Part shown: positions 25,001-32,787 of the stretch, piece after piece
Layout: every line of letters starts with the position of its first letter
Position numbering within the stretch: position 1 is the first letter of the stretch
Origin: Candidatus Propionivibrio dominans
GTDB lineage: Bacteria > Pseudomonadota > Gammaproteobacteria > Burkholderiales > Rhodocyclaceae
Assembly (NCBI GenBank): GCA_016709335.1
Contig: JADJNC010000015.1
Coordinates: forward strand, 1-64,000
Reading direction: 5' to 3'
Length of the DNA stretch: 64,000 bases
Program-made: the position numbers and the translations under genes
Notes under the pieces: model-generated
What the model was told of the DNA's origin: nothing
Seen by the model: only the letters and a program-made list of their open reading frames with translations
Databases searched by the model: none

Positions 25001-25663
25001 GGCAACGGCTCGACGTCCGGCACCTTCTCGGCAAACGTGATTCCGGCAGCAAGTTTCACCTCGGGCAGTGCGCTGGCCTCGCCGGTCTTCAGCTTTACCA
25101 GCCCGACCAGCGCTCCGCTGACGCTCAAGCTGCGGGCTGCGGATGCCGAGGTGTCTTCTGCGGGATATGCCGAAGCGAGCGAGGAGATCCGCAGCGGGCG
25201 GGTTCAACTGGGCAATGCCAATGGTTCCGAGTTGCTCAACCTGCCGCTTGATTTGCGCCTGCAATACTGGGCCAGTGCAGCGCTGGGGTGGCAGAACAAC
25301 GCCCAGGATACCTGCACGCTAATCAATGCCTCCGATTTTGCCTTTGCCTTTCCCGGAGCAGGCAACACTCTTGCGGCCTGCGAGACGGCGATCACGATCG
25401 GCGGGGCTGTGCCTAATTACACGGCCACGCTGACCCGACCCGGCGTCGGAAATTCCGGCTGGACGGACATTACCCTCAATCTCGATACGGTGGCATCGGG
25501 AAACCGGTGTACAACGCTTGGTCCTGCCGGATCGGCCGCGACGACGGTCAATTCGCCCTGGCTTCGCTTCAACTGGAAAGGCAGTATCGGCAATCCTTCC
25601 GCGCGAGCGACATTCGGGGTTTACAAGTCGGGTCCGATCATTCACCGCAGGGAAATGTATTGA
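22079..25663 (+). CDS. mshQ: MshQ-like giant secreted pilus-locus protein with LamG domain
   Basis: 1194 residues, strong ribosome site AAAGGAGG before ATG 22079. Signal peptide to about residue 36 (LLLAFLMWPLASFAQ). Residues ~37-270 form a beta-rich domain (SDLITIGFNFVYGATSYSQV.. , ETNGRLQFN). ~275-510 is a LamG/concanavalin-A-like lectin fold (RTGIRFSDASVNLLGQGTIAFWYKS.., VVDELRIYNAELNAAQIVV). The rest is long beta-repeat and conserved C-terminal MSHA-type region (~680-1190, PAYCDS-like cysteine patterns such as DTCTLINASDF and GNRCTTLG). In MSHA loci MshQ lies near the minor pilin genes and is thought to be a surface or pilus-associated protein. The LamG part suggests sugar or surface binding (inference). 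Confidence 0.8.
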   Translation: MRQCSRSRVNSLRSFACFCTGLLLAFLMWPLASFAQTYINASTPFNWIDASSHTKVGFHTVPVKFNTCGTTPPVLDDTISDLITIGFNFVYGATSYSQVRIETNGRLQFNNASCSAGTQSVGPPQTYTFNYPNGSMNNTMKIFGVDLDPTNLANLPNYPAAASRTSCNGFANCYVSYASIGTAPNRQFVVTWRNVPEWVSFTNTSGSFDLQIILNEDGTFVYQYGSIIHGGTGQSQIGWQLTTSDFSVLTFGAALEPSPNTAILFYKPSVPPIAEYRLDEGAWVPGAAGQVADSSASLRHGTALGLAQTLAGGKVCRGGGMPGNASAATVDAIRTGIRFSDASVNLLGQGTIAFWYKSASAWAGGPAAQLLDATLVNGTWFSLTRTAGGTLYFAATDSTGIVRSVETGAQVFAADTWVHVAVTWNFNALPAANQDALRIYINAGAPSSSLFTSSGTLATTLDYLYLGDNPSGFTAPKGSINGVAGVVDELRIYNAELNAAQIVVARDATHPCPVLFIDHFDIQHASWTGPTCAPGTVTVRACANPSCSALYSSGVVAILSSAGATTIWDAASGGTALVIGNGQSSASKNFFTAAGVASFGATGTVTPASPSTCSRSGVTVACNWTATNSGLVLTVPNSGVIVGGKPVAVSVQAVEASGPTPGAACVPVKGLAGAGLKVSATPVVPASFAGTSMSAGVTVGGPPQAANASAGAYVDLPGVLPGANNIAGLAFDANASTLLWIKHMDTGQWTLSARLDKSATALHPALSLPGSASVIVVPVGFGVAAATVTAGAGVQTDCASSPTAVCDATAGAAARLASAGDSFGNTVIAALWTSDADSELSDNPVAPSYAGAVTLAPVLVAPAGGNAGTLGTTNLPLVAGTGAVAAQQWTQSGALRINASGIYLAQNVVGQSAVLARFSPHHLETVLTTHGCGNFTYSAQPITALTVRAMDGATTSALTPNYKGSFARTVTVTDGNGSTSGTFSANVIPAASFTSGSALASPVFSFTSPTSAPLTLKLRAADAEVSSAGYAEASEEIRSGRVQLGNANGSELLNLPLDLRLQYWASAALGWQNNAQDTCTLINASDFAFAFPGAGNTLAACETAITIGGAVPNYTATLTRPGVGNSGWTDITLNLDTVASGNRCTTLGPAGSAATTVNSPWLRFNWKGSIGNPSARATFGVYKSGPIIHRREMY

Positions 25664-25904
25664 ACCTAGAAACCTCAGTTGACCGCTTATTTGTTGCTGG
25701 AAATGCCCATGGATATTGACGCTTGTCGAGTTCGGACCAGTCATCTGAAGGGTGAGGCCGCTACGTACCCGCAGGCGACCCTGGCGGGGCGGCTGGCGTT
25801 GTTGCTCCTCGTTGCAGGGGATGACCATGCGGCTTCGTCGCGCCTAGCCACCCACCCCGCCAGAGTCACCTGCCGGCACGTTCAAATGAGGTTTCCAGGT
25901 TGAA

Positions 25905-26429
25905 ATGGTGAATCATCATCTCCATGCTGGCCGGAGGCGGGAATCGGGCTTTACCCTGATCGAACTGATCATCGTCATGATTCTGGTCGGTGTCCTGGCG
26001 GTCGCCGCCATCCCGCGTTTTTTTGACCGGACCTTCGACGAGCGCGGTTTTCACGATGCGGTCAAGGCGGCAGTTCAGCATGCACGACGGGTGGCCGTGG
26101 CCAGTCGCCGCTTCGTCTGCGTAACGACTACGGCGGGTACCGGTGCGTTTGCTGTCGTGTCGATCAGCATGGACACGACGCTCCCGGAAGGCGCCGCGGG
26201 TAACGTGAGTTGTACGACGAGCGTTCCCCTGGCAGCGCCTGGACGAGGGTGTGCGGCAAGCAACGAGGTCTGTGCGCCGGCTGGCGTTGCGCTCGGAGGT
26301 GACAGCGTCATTTTTGATCCGCTTGGACGCTCGGTGACGGCGACAAGGGCGCTTGCTGGCGTGCTGGCCATCACGGTAAGCAATTCGCCAAACATCACCA
26401 TTCAGCCGGAAACGGGGTGGGTTCAATGA
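25905..26429 (+). CDS. mshC: Minor prepilin MshC
   Basis: 174 residues. Leader MVNHHLHAGRRRESG, cut before FTLIELIIVMILVGVLAVAAIPRFFD with Glu +5. The body is short and GspH/FimT-like (FDRTFDERGFHDAVKAAVQHARRVAVASRRFVCV), with Cys at CTTSVP, GCAASNEVC. MshC is the expected minor pilin after the major pilin, though mshQ has been placed before it here. The stop overlaps the mshD start (ATGA at 26426-26429), showing coupled expression. The 241 bp before it contains no gene that I trust. Confidence 0.82.
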   Translation: MVNHHLHAGRRRESGFTLIELIIVMILVGVLAVAAIPRFFDRTFDERGFHDAVKAAVQHARRVAVASRRFVCVTTTAGTGAFAVVSISMDTTLPEGAAGNVSCTTSVPLAAPGRGCAASNEVCAPAGVALGGDSVIFDPLGRSVTATRALAGVLAITVSNSPNITIQPETGWVQ

Positions 26430-26941
26430 GCCCCGTCTTCGCCTCAAGGCGGCAGGGCGGCCTGTCGCTGATCGAGTTGCTGATGTTCATTGTCATTGTT
26501 TCCGTCGGTCTGCTTGGAATTCTTTCGGTGATGAATGTGACGGTGAGTGCCAGCGCCAATCCGGTGATTCGCAAGCAGGCACTGGCCGTTGCCGAGGCCA
26601 TGCTGGACGAAGTGTTGAGCAAGGATTTCCAGAACGATCCGGCTGATGCGGCCAATATCAGCGCGACCCTCGGCTGCACACCGAATACCGCAGCGCCGCG
26701 CTGTACGCAGAATACGGTGGCGGAACGGCAGAACTACAACGACGTCGACGATTTCAACGGCTGGAACCAGACCGGTGTCTATCAAGTGGATGGAACTCTG
26801 GCGCCGATTCTTGGAACCTATACAGTGACGGTGGGCGTCGCGGCATTGAACTTGAGCGGTGTCGCCGGCAAGCAGGTGACGGTGACCGTCGCTGGCGGCC
26901 CGGAGAGCATTACGCTCACCGGATTCCGTGCCAATTTCTGA
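26426..26941 (+). CDS. mshD: Minor prepilin MshD
   Basis: I use ATG 26426 (overlap with mshC stop) rather than GTG 26417. 171 residues. Leader MSPVFASRRQGG, cut before LSLIELLMFIVIVSVGLLGILSV with Glu +5. This is the GspI/PilV-like class: KQALAVAEAMLDEVLSKDFQ and CTPNTAAPRCTQ. The C-terminal LNLSGVAGKQVTVTVAGGPESITLTGFRANF is typical for the last strand of this pilin type. It is followed by mshO after 2 bp, so translation is probably coupled throughout C-D-O-P. Confidence 0.82.
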   Translation: MSPVFASRRQGGLSLIELLMFIVIVSVGLLGILSVMNVTVSASANPVIRKQALAVAEAMLDEVLSKDFQNDPADAANISATLGCTPNTAAPRCTQNTVAERQNYNDVDDFNGWNQTGVYQVDGTLAPILGTYTVTVGVAALNLSGVAGKQVTVTVAGGPESITLTGFRANF

Positions 26942-26943
26942 TC

Positions 26944-27783
26944 ATGCGCGAGAAACCTGATTACTCCAGCCTGCGCGGCTTTACCCTGATCGAGGCGATC
27001 ATGGTGATCGTCATCACCGGCATTCTGGGCACTATGGTGGCGGTTTTCATCCGTGCGCCGGTTGAGGGCTATATCGACACGGTCGCTCGCGCCGAACTGA
27101 CCGACGCCGGCGATACGGCCCTGCGCCGCATGGCGCGCGATGTGCGCTCCGCGCTGCCGAATTCGTTGCGTACGACGAGCGGTGGCAGCAGCGCGTGCTT
27201 CGAGTTCCTGCCCACGGTCGGCGGCGGGCGCTATCGCATCGCGCAGAGCAGTGTCCCGGCAGGTGACATCCTTGACTTCTCGGCGGCGGACAACAGGTTC
27301 GATGTGCTGGCCAGCACCAGTCTGCCGCCGGCTGGAGGCTATGCCACAGGCTACCATGTGGTTATCTACAACCTCGGAATTCCGGGGGCCAATGCCTACA
27401 ATGCGGCTGATCTCAATCGTGCGGCAATTGCTCCCGCATCGACGGCAGCAACGATCACGCTGAGCGCCGCGAACCAGTTTCCCTTTCAATCACCGAACAA
27501 GCGCTTTCACGTGATCCCCGATTTCTCTGTCGTCTCGTGTTCGGGGGGCGCACTGCTGCGCTCGACGCGGGCGATCACAGCGGCACAACTCGCTGCATGC
27601 CCGGCAGGCGGAACGGTGCTGGTTGGCAACGTCGATTGTGCCAATAGTTCCTTCATCTACATTCCGGCGGCTTCGCAACGCAATGGCTTATTGACGATGA
27701 CGCTGGTGTTGACCCAGCCGGGCGCACACGGAGCGGAAACCATCCGGCTCTACCAGGAGGTGCATGTCGACAATGTGCCCTGA
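26944..27783 (+). CDS. mshO: Minor prepilin MshO (GspJ/PilW-like)
   Basis: 279 residues. Leader MREKPDYSSLRG, cut before FTLIEAIMVIVITGILGTMVAVFIR; Glu is present at +5 and the hydrophobic helix continues to about residue 36. The size and the ALRRMARDVRSALPNSL segment fit the larger minor pilins of the MSHA tip complex. The gene ends at 27783, overlapping the mshP start by 20 nt (ATG 27764) or 11 nt if mshP begins at 27773. Role: minor pilin in the assembly-initiating complex (family inference). Confidence 0.82.
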   Translation: MREKPDYSSLRGFTLIEAIMVIVITGILGTMVAVFIRAPVEGYIDTVARAELTDAGDTALRRMARDVRSALPNSLRTTSGGSSACFEFLPTVGGGRYRIAQSSVPAGDILDFSAADNRFDVLASTSLPPAGGYATGYHVVIYNLGIPGANAYNAADLNRAAIAPASTAATITLSAANQFPFQSPNKRFHVIPDFSVVSCSGGALLRSTRAITAAQLAACPAGGTVLVGNVDCANSSFIYIPAASQRNGLLTMTLVLTQPGAHGAETIRLYQEVHVDNVP

Positions 27784-28198
27784 AATCAAGCACCAGAAGG
27801 GTTTTGCCATCGTCTCGGCGATTTTCATTATCGTTGTTCTGGCGGCGCTAGGCGGATTCATTGCCACGGTGTCGACCACGCAACATGCCGGTAGCGCACT
27901 GGATCTCAATGGTGCACGCGCCTTTCAGGCGGCTCGGGCGGGAAGCGAATGGGGCGTTGCGCGGGCGATCAATGCCTCGTCCTGCGTTGCCAGCAGCAAT
28001 ATTGGAACAGTGAACGGGGTTTCGGTCACCGTGCTGTGCGCTACGCTGGCTAACGGCGGAGCGGTCGAGGCGGGGTTGGGCAGTATTTATTCGATTACTG
28101 CAATAGCCTGCACCCAGCCCGTTGCCGGTGCGTGCCCAGGCAACGCAGGAGTTCCTGGTTATGTGGAAAGACGTTTGACGGCCCTGGTGGAACGATAG
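27764..28198 (+). CDS. mshP: Minor pilin-like MshP
   Basis: 144 residues from ATG 27764; ATG 27773 (MCPEIKHQKG) is equally good and gives a typical prepilin leader. The helix FAIVSAIFIIVVLAALGGFIATVS follows Gly but lacks Glu +5, as in GspK/PilX-like minor pilins that lead pilus assembly. AFQAARAGSEWGVARAI resembles the PilX-type 'AR.G.E' signature after the helix. Last of the C-D-O-P minor pilin block, then about 100 AT-rich bases before mshI. Confidence 0.8.
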   Translation: MSTMCPEIKHQKGFAIVSAIFIIVVLAALGGFIATVSTTQHAGSALDLNGARAFQAARAGSEWGVARAINASSCVASSNIGTVNGVSVTVLCATLANGGAVEAGLGSIYSITAIACTQPVAGACPGNAGVPGYVERRLTALVER

Positions 28199-28296
28199 CT
28201 ACAGTTTTGTTTTTGATGCTGGTATTTTCAATATTTTCCTTGTTATTTAGTGGGTTAATAGGTATCTTTAAACAAAAGTGTAAATAGGGCAACTGA

Positions 28297-29244
28297 ATGT
28301 TTTTCTCCACACCTCGCAAGCCCGGTTGGCTGGCTATCCTTCCGCAGGATCGTTGGGTGACGCTTGCGCACGTGGTGCGAGACCCGGATTCCCGGCCGGA
28401 AGTCCGGGCTCTGGACAATTTTGCGGTGGAAAAGGACGAAGTTGAGGCCTTGCAGCGCCTGCGCGTGACCCGACAGCTCAAATCCTATGCCTGTACGACG
28501 CTGATGGGCAGTGGCGAGTACAACGTTAACCAACTTGATGCACCGCCGGTTCCCAAAGAGGAGCGCAGGGAAGCGCTGCGCTGGGCGCTCAAGGAAATGG
28601 TCGGCTATCCGCTCGAGAGTGCCTGCGTCGAGGTACTCGATATTCCCAATACGGTTCTTTCGGCGGGGCGGCCCGTCGGCGTTCTGGTGGTTTCTGCTGC
28701 CGAGTCGGCGGTGCGCTCGCGTGTCGCGGTGTTTGAGCAGGCAAAGATAGCTCTGGATGCACTTGACATACCCGAACTGGCCCAGCGCAACGTGGCGGCC
28801 TTGCTCGAAGATGAGAACCGCGGTCTGGCTTTTCTGCGTATCGACGAGGCGGGAATGATGCTGACGCTGACTTTTCATGGCGAGTTGATTGCCGTACGGC
28901 GCGGCGAGATCAATACGCTCCAGTTGAACGGGAGCGACGCCGATCAGCGATCGCGAGTAAGGGAGCGCTTGCAACTTGATCTTCAGCGCAGCCTGGACAA
29001 CTTTGATCGGCAGTACAGTCACATTCCCATTTCCAGGGTGGTTCTGGCGAGCTATCCGCAGGTCGCGGATCTGGCGGCTGAATTGGCCAGAAATACCTAC
29101 GTGCCGGTGCAGGAAATGGACCTCTCGTCGGCGATGGATTTTCCAGCAGTGCCGGAATTGAGGGATGCCCAGTATCAGGCGAAAAATCTTCTGGCGATTG
29201 GTGCCGCTTTGCGTACGCAGGGTGCCGCTGAGGTGGCGGCGTGA
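28297..29244 (+). CDS. mshI: MSHA biogenesis protein MshI (PilM-like)
   Basis: 315 residues. An actin-like PilM-family protein in outline: LDNFAVEKDEVEALQR.., LRWALKEMVGYPLESACVEVLDIP, VLVVSAAESAVRSRVAVFEQAKIALDALDIPELAQRNVAAL, FLRIDEAGMMLTLTFHGELIAVRRGE, SRVVLASYPQVADLAAEL. Like other MshI proteins it is shorter than PilM and does not show a full ATPase loop. It is presumed to sit in the cytoplasm as part of the assembly platform, bound to the PilN-like product of the next gene, with which it overlaps by 4 nt (GTGA). The 98-bp AT-rich gap before it may hold a promoter. Confidence 0.8.
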   Translation: MFFSTPRKPGWLAILPQDRWVTLAHVVRDPDSRPEVRALDNFAVEKDEVEALQRLRVTRQLKSYACTTLMGSGEYNVNQLDAPPVPKEERREALRWALKEMVGYPLESACVEVLDIPNTVLSAGRPVGVLVVSAAESAVRSRVAVFEQAKIALDALDIPELAQRNVAALLEDENRGLAFLRIDEAGMMLTLTFHGELIAVRRGEINTLQLNGSDADQRSRVRERLQLDLQRSLDNFDRQYSHIPISRVVLASYPQVADLAAELARNTYVPVQEMDLSSAMDFPAVPELRDAQYQAKNLLAIGAALRTQGAAEVAA

Positions 29245-29951
29245 GCCAGCAGATCAACCTCTACGAACTCCGCTTGCGGCCTCGTCATGAACTGGCGATG
29301 GCACGCAATCTCGGGATTGCAGCCCTGGCCTTGCTGCTGTTGATGACGACACTGGCATTGTGGGCGCGCTTTGATGCGCAGCGGAAGAGCGCAGCGGCTG
29401 CCGTATCCCAGAAGCAATTAGCCGATGAACAGGAGCGCTTGACGGCACTCAGCAAAATGGTTGCGCAGCGCCAGGTGTCGCCGGCATTGGCGAGCGAACT
29501 GGACAATGCAAAAACGACGCTGGCAGTGCGCAGCGATGTCATCGCCGTTCTCGATTCAGGCAAGCTGGGCAATACCTCGGGTTTCTCGGCGTTGATGTCC
29601 GGTTTCGCCAGACACTCGCAAAATGATTTGTGGCTGACCGGGTTTCTGATGACGGCGGGTGGTTCGGAAATCGAAATACGCGGCCGCTTGCTCGATCCGT
29701 CAAGGCTCCCGGCTTATGTTCAGCGTCTGCGCAGCGAACCGGTATTTCAAGGGCGTCGCTTTGCGGCGCTGGAAATGCGCGGCGTCGATCCCGACGAGCA
29801 GAACACGCCGCCGCCGGGAACGGAAAAAGTGTCGGCTACGGGTGTCCCGCCGCAGTCCGTGCCCGGCGTGCCGCGTTTTGTTGAATTTGTTCTTCGCTCG
29901 GAGAATGTTGAAGTTGCGGATACCTCCACGCGCAGCGGGGTAAAACGATGA
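29241..29951 (+). CDS. PilN-like membrane protein (MshI2)
   Basis: 236 residues from GTG 29241. Short cytoplasmic N-terminus with INLYELRLRPR, matching the IN(L/Y).. PilM-binding peptide of PilN proteins, then one membrane helix (LGIAALALLLLMTTLALWARF, ~25-45), coiled coil to about 90, and a periplasmic alpha/beta domain (FSALMSGFARHSQNDLWLTGF..GGSEIEIRGRLLDPSRLPAYVQRL). The tail from ~185 is Pro-rich. It is in the mshI-I2-J-K series with 4-nt overlaps on both sides; platform protein linking MshI to MshJ (inference). Confidence 0.78.
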   Translation: MSQQINLYELRLRPRHELAMARNLGIAALALLLLMTTLALWARFDAQRKSAAAAVSQKQLADEQERLTALSKMVAQRQVSPALASELDNAKTTLAVRSDVIAVLDSGKLGNTSGFSALMSGFARHSQNDLWLTGFLMTAGGSEIEIRGRLLDPSRLPAYVQRLRSEPVFQGRRFAALEMRGVDPDEQNTPPPGTEKVSATGVPPQSVPGVPRFVEFVLRSENVEVADTSTRSGVKR

Positions 29952-30637
29952 AGGAATCCTGGTTCAAAGTGGCGGCGCGCTATGATGCGCTGCTCTTGCG
30001 TGAGCGCTGGCTGATTGCGGCAGCGCTGCTTGGCGGGATCGTCCTCATCGGCTACAGCCTGTTCGTCGAGCCGTCGCTGCAGCGAGCAAGACTGGCGGAG
30101 CGCAGTCTCATGGATCAACGCGCGCAGCTTTCCGCCCTGCAGGCGCAGAGTGTTGCATTGCAGTCGCCGGAGCAGGATCCCGATGTTGCCGCACGCGCCG
30201 AACTGGACGGTCTGAAGAAACAATTGGGTGAGCTGAGCGCTCGCCTGTCGGTCCTGGAAAGTTCGCTGGTTCCCCCGCAACGGATGACCGCTTTGCTGGA
30301 GGACATGATCGGACGCAAGTCCGGTCTGCGCCTGCTCAGCCTGAAAACACTGCCGCTTGCACCTCTGCTTGAGAAGAAAGCGGGAGCCGAAGCGTCGGCG
30401 GCGGAAAAATCCGCGGATAAGCTGGCCAGTACCCCGGGTGGACTGTTCAAGCATGGTGTCGAGATTAGGCTGGAAGGAAGTTATCAGGAGTTGACTGCCT
30501 ATCTTGAGCGCCTTGAGCAAGCGAAATCAAAACTGCTGTGGAGCAGTGTCTCCCTTGCTGCCGAGCAGCATCCCAAACTGGTGCTGACGCTGATTGTCTA
30601 TACCCTGAGTCTGGATCGCGCATGGCTGATCGTCTGA
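29948..30637 (+). CDS. mshJ: MSHA biogenesis protein MshJ (PilO-like)
   Basis: 229 residues from ATG 29948 (overlap with the previous stop). One membrane helix near residues 18-38 (LIAAALLGGIVLIGYSLFV), coiled coil ~45-105, and a C-terminal region with GVEIRLEGSYQELTAYLERLEQ, the recurring PilO/MshJ strand-helix pattern. Expected to be the PilO-like partner of the PilN-like protein in the periplasmic alignment complex. The next gene (mshK) starts inside its 3' end at ATG 30622. Confidence 0.82.
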   Translation: MKESWFKVAARYDALLLRERWLIAAALLGGIVLIGYSLFVEPSLQRARLAERSLMDQRAQLSALQAQSVALQSPEQDPDVAARAELDGLKKQLGELSARLSVLESSLVPPQRMTALLEDMIGRKSGLRLLSLKTLPLAPLLEKKAGAEASAAEKSADKLASTPGGLFKHGVEIRLEGSYQELTAYLERLEQAKSKLLWSSVSLAAEQHPKLVLTLIVYTLSLDRAWLIV

Positions 30638-31020
30638 TGCCGGTTTTCCGGGTGATACTTTTGCTGGCGCTATCCACGCTGATGCCAGGCGTGCGCGCGC
30701 AAACGGCGCTCACGGATCCGACCCGCCCACCACTGGCCTTTTCGTCGCCAACGCAGGATGCCGGGCAGCTTGCCGGCCCTGTGTTACAGTCGGTCAAAAT
30801 TCCGAAGAAGGGCAAACCGGTCGCCGTAATCGGCGGGCAACAGGTCAGGCTGGGTGAGCTTTACGGAGATAGTCGACTGATCAGGCTGACTGAGCGTGAA
30901 GCCGTTCTGCAGGGGCCGGCCGGGACCGAACGTCTCATGCTGACGCCGGGTATCGAGAAGACAAACATCATAACAAAATCGCCTGCGGCCAAACGAGCGC
31001 AGAGTGGGGGTAAACCATGA
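30622..31020 (+). CDS. mshK: MSHA biogenesis protein MshK (PilP-like)
   Basis: 132 residues, start ATG 30622 (16-nt overlap with mshJ). Signal peptide about 1-26 (MADRLMPVFRVILLLALSTLM..RAQ), then TDPTRPPLAF and a PilP-like small beta domain: LQSVKIPKKGKPVAVIGGQQVRLGELYGDSRLIRLTEREAVLQGPAG. In related systems such a protein links the inner-membrane platform to the secretin MshL. The stop overlaps the mshL start (ATGA 31017), consistent with that partnership. Confidence 0.8.
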   Translation: MADRLMPVFRVILLLALSTLMPGVRAQTALTDPTRPPLAFSSPTQDAGQLAGPVLQSVKIPKKGKPVAVIGGQQVRLGELYGDSRLIRLTEREAVLQGPAGTERLMLTPGIEKTNIITKSPAAKRAQSGGKP

Positions 31021-32771
31021 AGTTCAGATTGCTTCTGTTGATCACGCTGATGCCGCTTTTTGTCGCTGGTTGCGCCATGAATCAAAAAGCACCTGGATCC
31101 ACCTTCGATCTGATCGGAAAGGAAATGCAGGGGGCTGTGGGCACCCGATCGAAAGGTGCGGACGAGGCGTTAAGCCAGGCCATGTTGCCGCCCTTGCAAC
31201 TTGATCTGCCCGATTCGGCAAAAAGCGTTGAGCCACGCTTCGATCTGGCGGTGAGCAATGCACCGGCGACCCAGGTATTCATGGCGCTGGTCAGCGGAAC
31301 ACGCTACAGCATGCTGGTGGCGCCTGAAGTTTCGGGCAACGTGACGGTCAATCTGAAAAGCGTGACGGTGCGTGAGGTGCTGGAGACTCTGCGCGAACTG
31401 TATGGCTACGAATTCAAGTTCCAGGGAACGCGTATTTTCATTCAGCCGAATACGATGCAGACGCGTATCTTCCAGCTCAACTACCTGGATGGGAAGCGCA
31501 AGGCGCAGTCCGAGGTGAGGGTGACATCGAACACCAATAACTCGGCTCAGCCAGCAACACCAGGCTCGTCAACCTCAGGGCCTTTTGCGCCCACCACGAC
31601 AGGTGGAGTTACACCGCAAGGCCCGCCGAGCAGCCAGGTGACGACCACCTCAACCAGTGATTTCTGGCGCGACCTGACCACCGCATTGACGAGCATTGTC
31701 GGCACCCAGGACGGGCGGGCGGTGATTGTCAATCCGGGTCCCGGGGTGGTGCTGGTCAAGGCTTTTCCCTCGGATATCCGCGCCGTCGAGAACTACCTGC
31801 GCATCACCCAGTTGATCGTCGAGCGGCAGGTGATGCTGGAAGCCAAGATCATCGAGGTGGAACTGAACGAAGAATTTCAGGCCGGTGTTAACTGGAACCA
31901 CTTTGGCGGAACCAACAACCGCTTTGCTTATGGTCCGGCTCAGCCGGGAACGGTGCTGAATACGACGAACCGGTCCGGATTCGATTCGTCGAATGTGGCG
32001 CAGAGCGGAGCCGGCGCGATACTCGGGCCGGGTGTCGGCGTATTGCCCGGGGCGGGCGGAATTGCCGCTGCGACCAGGCTGGGCAGCGGGTTTTTCGGGC
32101 TGGCCTTTCAGAGCGCCAACTTCGCGGCACTGCTGAACTTCCTGGAAACCCAGGGCAATGTCCAGGTCTTGTCGAGCCCGCGAATTGCCAGCATCAACAA
32201 TCAGATGGCCGTGCTCAAAGTCGGTGTCGACGAGTTCTTTGTGACCAACGTGAGTTCGACGGTGACCTCGTCCGGAAACAATAACGTAACAACACCGTCG
32301 ATTACCCTGCAGCCCTTCTTTTCAGGCATTGCCCTCGATGTGACGCCGCAGATTGATGGCGAGAACAATATCGTTCTGCATGTGCACCCGTCGATCAGCC
32401 TGGTCAAGGCGAAACAGACGGTCATCGATCTCGGAACGCTCGGCCAGTTTACCCTGCCACTGGCCAACAGTGCGGTGAATGAAACCGATAGCGTGGTGCG
32501 TGTTCAGGACGGCAACATCGTCGCCATCGGCGGCCTGATGAAGCAGGAGCAGTCGTCGGATGCCAACGGTTTTCCGGGAACGACAACTTCATCGGCCTGG
32601 GGGTTGTTGTTTGGCACGCGCAACAGCTATCTGAGAAAGCGCGAAATCGTCATCCTCATCAAACCGACAATCATCCGCAACGAGTCGAGCTGGAAGGATG
32701 ACCTGATCGAGACCCAGGGACGGGTTCAGCAGCTCGATCCGCGCCAGGCACGGCCGCAAGCCGGGCAGTGA
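31017..32771 (+). CDS. mshL: MSHA secretin MshL
   Basis: 584 residues. Lipoprotein signal (LLLITLMPLFVAGC, lipobox V-A-G-C, mature Cys about residue 20). N-terminal STN/secretin N0-type part (TQVFMALVSGTRYSMLVAPEVSGNVTVNLKSVTVREVLETLRELYGYEF), a low-complexity Ser/Thr/Pro stretch ~175-220, an N-domain (VIVNPGPGVVLVKAFPSDIRAVENYLRITQLIVERQVMLEAKIIEVELNEEFQAGVNW), and the C-terminal secretin beta-barrel domain (LLNFLETQGNVQVLSSPRIASINNQMAVLKVG.., LDVTPQIDGENNIVLHVHPSIS.., VRVQDGNIVAIGGLMKQEQ). It forms the outer-membrane pore for the pilus. Confidence 0.93.
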   Translation: MKFRLLLLITLMPLFVAGCAMNQKAPGSTFDLIGKEMQGAVGTRSKGADEALSQAMLPPLQLDLPDSAKSVEPRFDLAVSNAPATQVFMALVSGTRYSMLVAPEVSGNVTVNLKSVTVREVLETLRELYGYEFKFQGTRIFIQPNTMQTRIFQLNYLDGKRKAQSEVRVTSNTNNSAQPATPGSSTSGPFAPTTTGGVTPQGPPSSQVTTTSTSDFWRDLTTALTSIVGTQDGRAVIVNPGPGVVLVKAFPSDIRAVENYLRITQLIVERQVMLEAKIIEVELNEEFQAGVNWNHFGGTNNRFAYGPAQPGTVLNTTNRSGFDSSNVAQSGAGAILGPGVGVLPGAGGIAAATRLGSGFFGLAFQSANFAALLNFLETQGNVQVLSSPRIASINNQMAVLKVGVDEFFVTNVSSTVTSSGNNNVTTPSITLQPFFSGIALDVTPQIDGENNIVLHVHPSISLVKAKQTVIDLGTLGQFTLPLANSAVNETDSVVRVQDGNIVAIGGLMKQEQSSDANGFPGTTTSSAWGLLFGTRNSYLRKREIVILIKPTIIRNESSWKDDLIETQGRVQQLDPRQARPQAGQ

Positions 32772-32787
32772 CGGTTTTCCCGATGGG

